Source: Paenibacillus macquariensis (GTDB lineage Bacteria > Bacillota > Bacilli > Paenibacillales > Paenibacillaceae). Taken from it: DNA of 46,283 bases. The position numbers and the translations under genes are program-made. Numbering within the stretch: the stretch's first letter is position 1; the number at the start of each line of letters is the position of its first letter. The notes under the pieces were generated by a model. It saw nothing but the letters and a program-made list of their open reading frames with translations, did not search any database and was not told the DNA's origin. Of the stretch, positions 39,462 to 46,283 are shown piece after piece. The stretch spans positions 1 to 46,283 of the forward strand of contig NZ_FTNK01000025.1 in NCBI RefSeq assembly GCF_900156375.1, in the 5' to 3' direction.

Positions 39462-40745
39462 TTATTTTTTTGCAGTAATAACTTTGACGTTTCCCATGTA
39501 GGGTTGAAGTACTTCTGGGATGACAACACTGCCATCTGCCTGCTGATAATTCTCAAGAATAGCAGCAAATGTACGACCAACTGCTAATGCAGATCCATTC
39601 AATGTGTGCACGAATTCTGGCTTAGACTTCGCTTCTGGACGGAATCGAATGTTTGCACGACGAGCTTGGAAGTCCTCAGTATTGGAACATGAGGAGATCT
39701 CACGGTACATGTCGCTCTCTGGAAGCCATACTTCAATATCATAGGTCTTCGCAGCTGAGAAGCCCATATCTCCCGTACTAAGAGCTAGGACACGATACGG
39801 CAACTTCAGAAGCTCTAGAACACGTTCTGCGTTCGCAGTCATCTTCTCCAATTCTTCATAAGAGGAATCTGGATGTACAATTTTGACAAGCTCAATTTTG
39901 TTGAATTGATGTTGACGAATAAGCCCGCGCGTATCTCTACCTGCAGATCCAGCTTCTGAACGGAAACATGAACTATACGCCACGAAATTCTTCGGTAAAT
40001 CATCCAAAGTCAGAATCTCATCGCGGTAATAGTTAGTCACTGGCACTTCAGCTGTTGGAATAAGATAATATTCCGAATCTTGAATCTTGAATAGATCCTC
40101 TTCAAATTTCGGAAGTTGCCCTGTGCCACGTAGACTATCCCCATTTACGATATAAGGAGGGAGGATTTCTTCATAACCGTGTTCACTGCTGTGCAGATCC
40201 ATCATGAAGTTAATAAGCGCACGCTCTAAACGTGCTCCCATGCCTTTATAGAAGGTAAAGCGTGAACCTGTTACTTTAGCTGCTGCTTCAAAATCAAGTA
40301 TCCCTAGGTCCTGCGCAATGTCCCAATGTGCCTTCGGTGCGAAATCAAATGCAGTAGGTTCCGACCAACGACGTACTTCTACGTTATCAGCTTCTGATTT
40401 GCCCAAAGGTACGGATTCATGCGGAATATTAGGTAGAGCCATCGTTAAGTCAGCAATACTAGCTTCAAGTTCTCGAACTTCCTCATCAAATGCTTTAATC
40501 TGGTCAGATACTTCACGCATCTCGATAATTAGCGCCTCTGCATCTTCACCATTCTTTTTAAGCTTTGCTACTTCACCCGATACCGTGTTTCTACGGCTCT
40601 TTAGGGTTTCGCTTTCTTGCAATAGTTCTCTACGGCGTCCATCTAGTCTAGGGAAATCTGCAATCAGTTCCGGAGATTTGTTCCGCTTCTTCAGTGCTTC
40701 TTCTACCCTAGCGAAGTCGCCACGCAATATTTTTACATCTAACAC
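39462..40745 (-). CDS. serS: Seryl-tRNA synthetase
   Basis: A 427-residue class II synthetase (B. subtilis 425). The N-terminal coiled coil (about 25-105, with DGRRRELLQESETLKSRRN) holds tRNA-Ser; the catalytic core has motif 2 FRSEAGSAGRDTRGLIRQHQFNKIE-type sequence and motif 3 with NGSALAVGRTFAAILENYQ. The frame is open to 40808, but GTG at 40745 follows GAGGAGGGT by 6 bases and begins LDVKILR, the known N-terminus. No T-box leader signature (GGGTGGNACCGCG) was found in the upstream 186 bases, unlike in B. subtilis. Confidence 0.96.
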   Translation of the reverse strand: MLDVKILRGDFARVEEALKKRNKSPELIADFPRLDGRRRELLQESETLKSRRNTVSGEVAKLKKNGEDAEALIIEMREVSDQIKAFDEEVRELEASIADLTMALPNIPHESVPLGKSEADNVEVRRWSEPTAFDFAPKAHWDIAQDLGILDFEAAAKVTGSRFTFYKGMGARLERALINFMMDLHSSEHGYEEILPPYIVNGDSLRGTGQLPKFEEDLFKIQDSEYYLIPTAEVPVTNYYRDEILTLDDLPKNFVAYSSCFRSEAGSAGRDTRGLIRQHQFNKIELVKIVHPDSSYEELEKMTANAERVLELLKLPYRVLALSTGDMGFSAAKTYDIEVWLPESDMYREISSCSNTEDFQARRANIRFRPEAKSKPEFVHTLNGSALAVGRTFAAILENYQQADGSVVIPEVLQPYMGNVKVITAKK

Positions 40746-40877
40746 AGGTATACCCTCCTCAAGAAAAACAACCTCGACCCCTTTGTTAGATAAATATTCC
40801 CCAAGCATCCACTTGTAAAAGGATCCTCATACCCGGAAAAGATTTATCTGAAGTTCATCAGTCATATTCATCAAAGA

Positions 40878-40905
40878 ACAATAACTGATATCCAATAAAG
40901 GTCAA
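40878..40905 (-). promoter_or_regulatory. Candidate serS promoter
   Basis: Minus strand TTGACC (40900-40905), 16 bases, TATTGT (40878-40883), in the 186-base gap after pdxT. Confidence 0.4.
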
Positions 40906-40931
40906 GGTGTTCTTATTTACACTCTTTAAAT

Positions 40932-41516
40932 TTAACTTATTGAACCTTGGTATGCTCTAACCATATCCGCAAAATATTGATGAAGACGATAGTCATCCGT
41001 CAACTCTGGGTGATACGAAGATACTAACAAGTGTCCTTGCCTTGCTGTAACGATCTCATCTTGATATGTGGATAGAACTTCGACTTGATTACCCACGCTT
41101 GTTATTAATGGTGCCCTAATAAACACCGCTCTAACAGGTTCATCAATACCTTTGATGTTCAGGTCTGTCTCAAAGCTCTCACGTTGACGACCAAATGCAT
41201 TACGAGCAACTGTGATATCCATCAACGCTAAGTGTGCCTCATCTTGACCTTCAATTTTCTTTGCAAGAACAATAAGGCCTGCACATGTCCCAAATATAGG
41301 CTTACCCGCCTGGGAGAACTCACGAATCGCTTCAATAAAACCATACTTATGCATAAGCTTACCGATCGTCGTACTTTCACCACCAGGAATAATAAGGCCT
41401 TGAACATCCGCTAGTTCTTCAATCTTTTTCACGGCCACTGCTTCAACACCCGCAAGTTCAATACTACGAATATGCTCAGTGACTGCTCCTTGTAATGCTA
41501 ATACTCCGACTTTCAT
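40932..41516 (-). CDS. pdxT: Pyridoxal 5'-phosphate synthase glutaminase subunit PdxT
   Basis: A 194-residue class I glutamine amidotransferase that supplies ammonia to PdxS. Oxyanion motif GGEST (46-50), nucleophile C78 in GTCAGLI, and H169/E171 in SSYHPEL complete the triad. It starts 20 bases after pdxS, and the two subunits form a 24-mer complex that makes vitamin B6 from ribose 5-phosphate, glyceraldehyde 3-phosphate and glutamine. ATG start as in the family (B. subtilis 196). Confidence 0.97.
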   Translation of the reverse strand: MKVGVLALQGAVTEHIRSIELAGVEAVAVKKIEELADVQGLIIPGGESTTIGKLMHKYGFIEAIREFSQAGKPIFGTCAGLIVLAKKIEGQDEAHLALMDITVARNAFGRQRESFETDLNIKGIDEPVRAVFIRAPLITSVGNQVEVLSTYQDEIVTARQGHLLVSSYHPELTDDYRLHQYFADMVRAYQGSIS

Positions 41517-41536
41517 ATCCCTTTAAACCTTCTCTC

Positions 41537-42418
41537 TTACCAGCCGCGATCTTGCATACGCTCGGAAGGTTTTAAAGATGAAATCTCGATACCCTTCATT
41601 GGGGCACCTAAATTCTTAGATACTTCAGCAATTAATTTATAATCACGGAAATGTGTTGTAGCTTCAACAATCGCACGTGCAAATTTCTCTGGATATTCAG
41701 ATTTGAAAATGCCAGATCCTACAAACACGCCATCTGCACCTAAATGCATCATTAACGCTGCGTCAGCTGGCGTAGCAACACCACCTGCTGCAAAGTTAAC
41801 GACAGGTAATTTACCTAACTTTTGAACTTCAAGCAATAAGTCATGGGCAACACCCAAGTTCTTAGCTTCAGCATACAACTCGTCCTTAGACATGTTCTGT
41901 ACTTTACGAATTTGACCGTTAATGTGACGCATATGGCGTACAGCTTCAACGATATTTCCCGTTCCAGGCTCACCTTTGGTACGAATCATGGAAGCACCTT
42001 CGCCGATACGACGTAAAGCTTCTCCAAGATCTTTCGCTCCACATACAAAAGGAACCGTGAAATCCCATTTATCAATATGGAATACTTCATCTGCTGGTGT
42101 TAGTACTTCACTTTCGTCAAGATAATCTACACCAAGTGACTCTAATACTTTTGCTTCTACAAAATGTCCAATACGTGATTTCGCCATAACTGGAATAGAT
42201 ACAACTTTCATAACTTCTTCCACTATAGTAGGATCTGCCATACGAGCAACACCACCAGCTGCACGAATATCAGAGGGAACTCGTTCCAAAGCCATGACAG
42301 CTGTTGCGCCTGCCGCTTCTGCAATCTTAGCTTGTTCTGCATTCATGACGTCCATAATGACGCCGCCTTTTTGCATTTCTGCCATACCTCTTTTAACTCG
42401 AGATGTTCCCGTTTCCAT
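41537..42418 (-). CDS. pdxS: Pyridoxal 5'-phosphate synthase subunit PdxS
   Basis: A 293-residue (beta/alpha)8 barrel with the catalytic lysines K80 (PVMAKSRIGH) and K148 (MIRTKGEPGTGN), and D23 in GGVIMDV. These match K81 and K149 of B. subtilis PdxS. The C-terminal segment SERMQDRGW is the family end. AGGGGG is 7 bases before the ATG. Placed between dacA and pdxT, the B. subtilis order, 114 bases after dacA. Confidence 0.98.
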   Translation of the reverse strand: METGTSRVKRGMAEMQKGGVIMDVMNAEQAKIAEAAGATAVMALERVPSDIRAAGGVARMADPTIVEEVMKVVSIPVMAKSRIGHFVEAKVLESLGVDYLDESEVLTPADEVFHIDKWDFTVPFVCGAKDLGEALRRIGEGASMIRTKGEPGTGNIVEAVRHMRHINGQIRKVQNMSKDELYAEAKNLGVAHDLLLEVQKLGKLPVVNFAAGGVATPADAALMMHLGADGVFVGSGIFKSEYPEKFARAIVEATTHFRDYKLIAEVSKNLGAPMKGIEISSLKPSERMQDRGW

Positions 42419-42532
42419 GTTTAATCCCCCTGAAATATATATGGTCAGTCCATTCGCCTCATATACTAACGTAGCCTAATGATTGGAATAGACGGTAACT
42501 CCTACACCCATGGACCCTTATCTATATTGATA

Positions 42533-43933
42533 TTAAAAAAGATTCTTGATTCCGTCAAACAAATCAACGAATAAATCTTTAATAGCTCGGAACATTAAGC
42601 GGAACCATCCGCCTTTTTCCACTTCATCAGCAGTTACCAAGTTAACCGTCTTCTCCTGCGCATTCATACCCTCTGCTTTATAGGTATAAGTGATAGTGCC
42701 TACTTTCGTACCTTTAGCCAAAGGAGCTACAAGCTCGTCCTCATTCAAAAGAGTAACCTTAGATGTGATTGCAGGATTTTGTGTTCCTTTTGGAACCATG
42801 AACTTAACATCTAAGTCCGATACTACGCCTACAGTTGTTTCCACAGCCTTCTTCACAGGTACTGTTTCAGTTCCCACTACGACTGACTTTGGTGCAACCA
42901 CTTGTTTGCTCTCGAAGTTATTAAATCCGAAATCAAGTACTTTCTTCGTCTCTACGAAACGTGCGGCATTCGTATCAGCTCCCATAACAACACTGATCAA
43001 TCGCATGCCATCTCTTTCTGCTGTACCCGTGAAACAATTTCCCGCGGCAATCGTATGACCTGTTTTTAATCCATCTAACCCTGGATATGCAAAAGCCTTA
43101 AAGTTCGTAATATCTTTATTGGCTTCCAACATCCAGTTATAGTTAATGATTGGCTTAGTATCACGATCGCGGAATTTAAAAGATTGTAACGCCGTAAATC
43201 TTGAAAAGTCAGGATGATCTTGCACGATGAACTTCGCAAGGAGAGCCGTGTCCATAGCAGACATTACGGTCTCCCTATCTTCACTCGGTCTGAACTCCTC
43301 TGGCATGTCTGCCCGACTTAGTCCCGTGGCGTTAATGAAGTGTGCTGTCTTCATACCCATACGTTTAGCCGTGTCATTCATTATTTGAACAAATGCTTCT
43401 TCAGAAGTAGCTACGCGTTCAGCTAAGGCCACAGAAGCATCATTGGCAGAACCAACAGCCATAGCTATGTATAATTCCTCAACCGTATGTTGATCTCCTT
43501 CTGCCAAGAAAATACGTGATCCAACTTGTTTGGCTGCATTTGCCCCCACTGTAACGATGTCATCCCATTTGAGCTTCCCTTGCTTCACTTGGTCTGCCAC
43601 AATGTACTCCGTCATCATCTTAGACATGCTAGCAGGTGGCAATGCCACGTCACTGTTTACAGACAACAGAATTTCACCCGTTGTAGGTTCGATGAGTACC
43701 GCTGATTTCACTTGTAATCCTAGACTCTTCACATCAGGAATCTTTACAGCCTTAGATGGGGTAACCGCCTTCGTAGCCTCGGTTGTTGTTCCCTCTGTCT
43801 TCGTTGTCGCTTCCCCTTCTGCTAACACCACGAGCGGTAATGAGGACATACATAACATATTTATAAGCATAACCGAAGCTATACTTTTCTTAAGCCATTT
43901 GCGTCTACTTATTCTAACTACTTTGTATTTCAA
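42533..43933 (-). CDS. dacA: D-alanyl-D-alanine carboxypeptidase (PBP5, DacA)
   Basis: A 466-residue penicillin-binding protein that trims the terminal D-Ala of the stem peptide. Signal peptide (about 14-39, cut VLA), then a Thr/Glu-rich linker (41-60). Active site S102-x-x-K105 (SMSK), S162-A-N164 and K290-T-G. C-terminal domain and amphipathic tail (RLMFRAIKDLFVDLFDGIKNLF region) for membrane attachment. The start is TTG at 43933, 10 bases after GAGAGGAG. It lies between guaB and pdxS, the conserved order. Confidence 0.95.
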   Translation of the reverse strand: MKYKVVRISRRKWLKKSIASVMLINMLCMSSLPLVVLAEGEATTKTEGTTTEATKAVTPSKAVKIPDVKSLGLQVKSAVLIEPTTGEILLSVNSDVALPPASMSKMMTEYIVADQVKQGKLKWDDIVTVGANAAKQVGSRIFLAEGDQHTVEELYIAMAVGSANDASVALAERVATSEEAFVQIMNDTAKRMGMKTAHFINATGLSRADMPEEFRPSEDRETVMSAMDTALLAKFIVQDHPDFSRFTALQSFKFRDRDTKPIINYNWMLEANKDITNFKAFAYPGLDGLKTGHTIAAGNCFTGTAERDGMRLISVVMGADTNAARFVETKKVLDFGFNNFESKQVVAPKSVVVGTETVPVKKAVETTVGVVSDLDVKFMVPKGTQNPAITSKVTLLNEDELVAPLAKGTKVGTITYTYKAEGMNAQEKTVNLVTADEVEKGGWFRLMFRAIKDLFVDLFDGIKNLF

Positions 43934-44000
43934 AGAATATTAACTCCTCTCTATCCATAACAATCCACTGCTTATTCTATTCTAACACAGCATATTCAGC

Positions 44001-44036
44001 AAAAAAAGACAGACAGGACGAAATTCGCCCTGTCTC
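44001..44036 (-). terminator. Terminator after guaB
   Basis: Minus strand GACAGGGCGAA/TTTCGTCCTGTC stem, then GTC and seven T. Confidence 0.88.
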
Positions 44037-44073
44037 TTGTAAGAAAATTGTATTTAATATCCGAATTTGTACA

Positions 44074-45531
44074 TTAAACCGAGTAATTCGGTGCTTCTTT
44101 AGTGATTTGAACATCATGTGGATGACTTTCACGTAATCCAGCACCTGTAATACGAATGAATTGTGTATCATTACGTAGTTCATCTAATGTTTGAACACCG
44201 CAATATCCCATACCGGAGCGAAGGCCACCGATAAGCTGTAGAATTGTATCAGAAAGTGGTCCTTTATAAGCAACACGGCCTTCAATACCTTCAGGTACCA
44301 GCTTTTTATCGTCATCTTGGAAATAACGATCTTTACTTCCTTGTTTCATTGCGCTGATTGATCCCATTCCACGGTACACTTTATATTTACGCCCTTGATA
44401 AATTTCTGATTCACCTGGACTCTCCTTAGTACCTGCAAACAAGCTACCCAACATCACAGCGTGTCCACCAGCAGCAATTGCTTTTGTAATTTCGCCGGAG
44501 TATTTAATACCACCATCAGCAATAATCGGAACACCATATTCCTTAGCTACCAATGCACAATCATAAATTGCCGTAATTTGTGGAACACCAATTCCAGCAA
44601 TCACTCGTGTAGTACAGATAGATCCTGGACCAATTCCCACCTTAACAACTGATGCTCCAGCTTCAATTAGATCGCGTGTTGCATCTCCTGTTGCTACATT
44701 ACCAGCAATAATTGTGAGTTCTGGGTGATTGCCACGCAATTCGCGTACAGCATCAATAATGTTAATGTGATGTCCATGCGCAGAATCTATCGTAATCACG
44801 TCTACACCAGCTTTAACCAAAGCCTCTGTACGTTCTAACGTGTCTTTGGAGATACCAATCGCTGCACCAACCAAAAGGCGACCTTGAGCATCCTTAGCTG
44901 CGTTAGGGAACTGGATAGCTTTCTCAATATCCTTAATTGTGATAAGACCTTTAAGAATATTGTTAGCATCCACTAATGGAAGTTTCTCAATCTTATGTTT
45001 CTGCAATAGAACCTCTGCTTCTTGAAGCGTCGTTCCTACTGGTGCAGTAACCAAATCTTCCTTAGTCATCACATCACTAATCTTAATGCTGTAATCATGT
45101 ATAAATCTCAAGTCGCGATTCGTCAAAATACCGACTAATTTATTATCTTCATTCACGATAGGTACACCCGAAATACGGAACTTCGCCATCACGGCCTCCG
45201 CATCAGCTACCAAATTATCAGGTCTTAGTGAAAATGGATTTGTAATAACGCCACTCTCAGAACGCTTAACACGGTCTACTTCCTCAGCCTGTTGTTCGAT
45301 GGACATATTCTTATGGATGATGCCGATTCCGCCTTCTCTAGCGATCGCTATAGCTAGAGCAGCCTCCGTCACCGTATCCATACCCGCACTAATAAGTGGA
45401 ATATTCAACTTAACATGCTTACTTAATCTTGTGGACACGTCCACTTCCTTAGGTAGTACCTCAGACTTACGTGGTACTAGTAGTACATCATCAAAAGTTA
45501 ATCCTTCTTTACCAAACTTATCTTCACGCAC
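44074..45531 (-). CDS. guaB: Inosine-5'-monophosphate dehydrogenase
   Basis: A 485-residue enzyme that turns IMP into XMP, the committed step of GMP synthesis. Catalytic C306 lies in GPGSICTTR; substrate binding GGIKYSGEI and mobile flap with YRGMGSISAMKQGS follow. Two CBS domains occupy about 97-205. The start is GTG at 45531, 9 bases after GGGGAGG. Length is as in B. subtilis (488). Preceded by a near-consensus promoter and ended by a strong terminator. Next to the rRNA operon, as in B. subtilis. Confidence 0.97.
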   Translation of the reverse strand: MREDKFGKEGLTFDDVLLVPRKSEVLPKEVDVSTRLSKHVKLNIPLISAGMDTVTEAALAIAIAREGGIGIIHKNMSIEQQAEEVDRVKRSESGVITNPFSLRPDNLVADAEAVMAKFRISGVPIVNEDNKLVGILTNRDLRFIHDYSIKISDVMTKEDLVTAPVGTTLQEAEVLLQKHKIEKLPLVDANNILKGLITIKDIEKAIQFPNAAKDAQGRLLVGAAIGISKDTLERTEALVKAGVDVITIDSAHGHHINIIDAVRELRGNHPELTIIAGNVATGDATRDLIEAGASVVKVGIGPGSICTTRVIAGIGVPQITAIYDCALVAKEYGVPIIADGGIKYSGEITKAIAAGGHAVMLGSLFAGTKESPGESEIYQGRKYKVYRGMGSISAMKQGSKDRYFQDDDKKLVPEGIEGRVAYKGPLSDTILQLIGGLRSGMGYCGVQTLDELRNDTQFIRITGAGLRESHPHDVQITKEAPNYSV

Positions 45532-45622
45532 CTTGTGTGGCCTCCCCTAATTTTCATAAATAAACCAAATAAACCCTTATAAATAATGCTAAAAATGCAT
45601 TTCCTGAAAATATATTATTGCC

Positions 45623-45651
45623 ATCTTAGCAAAGGGGGTTGGGGCTGTCAA
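45623..45651 (-). promoter_or_regulatory. guaB promoter
   Basis: Minus strand TTGACA (45646-45651), 17 bases, TAAGAT (45623-45628); leader about 85 nt. From 45652 to the rrn terminator (45918) the sequence is AT-rich and shows no gene. Confidence 0.8.
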
Positions 45652-45917
45652 GAATTACAGTAAGGTTTCCCTTATATATCATTCCCAAGTCTTTGTGTAA
45701 CTAACACTGTCCACTGGTAGAGGACAAACCTTATAAATGAAAGGGTTTACATCTACTTATTTAAGTATAATAGTATAAAATGACCCATCCTCATTGCGTA
45801 TCCAAGGGAACCTTTGGTCAAATTAGTGATCCTAATATTTACTTTTCCATAAAAACATTTACTTTAAAACATTTACTTTCTCAACCGATTACCTTCTATC
45901 TCATAAATGAAAAAATT

Positions 45918-45967
45918 ATAAAAACCAAAAAAGAACCACCATTGATATAAATCAACGGTAGTTCTTG
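45918..45967 (-). terminator. rRNA operon terminator
   Basis: Minus strand AAGAACTACCGTTGAT / ATCAATGGTGGTTCTT stem, then TTTTGG and TTTTTAT, directly after 5S. Confidence 0.88.
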
Positions 45968-45971
45968 TGTG

Positions 45972-46089
45972 TGCTTGGCGACGTCCTACTCTCCCAGGAC
46001 CCTGCGGTCCAAGTACCATCGGCGCTGGAGGGCTTAACGGTCGTGTTCGGGATGGGTACGTGTGGAACCCCTCCGCTATCGCCACCAAA
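45972..46089 (-). rRNA. 5S ribosomal RNA
   Basis: Minus strand contains GGTGGCGATAGCGGAGGGG, CCCATCCCGAACACGACC and GTACTTGGACCGCAGGGTCC, then TGGGAGAGTAGGACG, the standard 5S sequence of about 117 nt. It follows 23S with a 110-base spacer without tRNA and is followed by a terminator. The reading frame at 45873-46088 overlaps it and is not a gene. Confidence 0.95.
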
Positions 46090-46199
46090 CGGTATTCAGC
46101 TCTATGCTGTTATTCAAGGTTTAATCCTTGAAAACTAGATACGAATGAATTTGCAGTTCGAAACTTGCATTTGCTTCTAAAGCCTAAACTTTAGAATAT

Positions 46200-46283
46200 T
46201 AGGATAAGCCCTCGACCGATTAGTATTGGTCAGCTCCATGCATTGCTGCACTTCCACCTCCAACCTATCTACCTCGTCGTCTT
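46200..46283 (-). rRNA. 23S ribosomal RNA, 3' end (partial)
   Basis: Minus strand 46283-46200 contains GGTAGATAGGTTGGAGG, GGAGCTGACCAATACTAATC and GGTCGAGGGCTTATCC, the conserved 23S 3' end. The gene runs off the right edge; the exact 3' end is approximate. Confidence 0.93.

Noticed and set aside
45873..46088. 71-codon frame on the minus strand
   Set aside because: It lies almost wholly within 5S rRNA and its terminator.
1..46283. CRISPR arrays, insertion sequences, phage genes or tRNA-flanked attachment sites
   Set aside because: No spaced direct repeats, transposase or integrase motifs were seen; tRNA-Ser shows no second copy of its 3' end nearby.

Overview
The window is chromosomal DNA from an endospore-forming, flagellated Firmicute, most likely Paenibacillus or a close relative. 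The 16S start has a Paenibacillus-like V1/V2 region. Spore genes (bofA, spo0F, pbpG-like, an SspP-type protein), an SRP RNA of about 265 nt with a 5' extension, RNA polymerase delta and motAB fit this. The genus is an inference.

Layout. The window runs from the 5' end of one rRNA operon (left, minus strand) to the 3' end of another (right, minus strand). Reading the minus strand from the right: 23S-5S, guaB, dacA, pdxS-pdxT, serS, tRNA-Ser(UGA). At the far left: SRP RNA, dnaX-ebfC-recR, yaaL-bofA, 16S. From memory, this is the gene order between rrnO and rrnA next to oriC in Bacillus subtilis. Between these conserved ends sits about 31 kb that in B. subtilis lies mostly on the other side of the origin (about 3.8 Mb): rpmE, rho, murA2, fba, spo0F, pyrG, rpoE, argS, speB-speE, pbpG, ywhD. 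A local accessory set follows.

Region by region. 1-4.4 kb: recombination/replication housekeeping genes and SRP RNA. 4.6-13.7 kb: L31, an uncharacterised radical SAM protein, Rho, cell-wall, glycolytic, phosphorelay, CTP and RNAP-delta genes. 13.9-15.4 kb: a small promoter-terminator unit divergent from an intracellular subtilisin-like protease, with overlapping -35 boxes. 15.4-21 kb: argS, ywiB, a secreted Asp-box propeller protein and the agmatinase/spermidine synthase pair. 21-26.5 kb: a forespore-type class A PBP, a cadCA metal-efflux operon with two operators, and ywhD. 26.6-34.9 kb: a membrane-anchored M1 peptidase with a membrane partner, two tandem c-di-AMP riboswitch/NlpC-P60 hydrolase modules, GNAT, cytochrome c, pterin dehydratase and sigma-D-type motAB. 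35-39.2 kb: rluF, a DnaA-box cluster in front of tadA, a broken GNAT gene, a lipoprotein, a 49-aa SspP-like protein and a small hypothetical gene. 39.3-46.3 kb: the conserved origin-proximal genes and rRNA.

Themes. Several genes act on peptidoglycan (murA2, pbpG, dacA, two NlpC/P60 enzymes) and several belong to sporulation. Most transcription is on the minus strand, in line with the rRNA operons. Many start codons are GTG or TTG with strong Shine-Dalgarno sequences, so several genes begin downstream of the longest reading frame. No CRISPR array, phage or insertion sequence was seen. All calls rest on reading motifs by eye; no database search was run.
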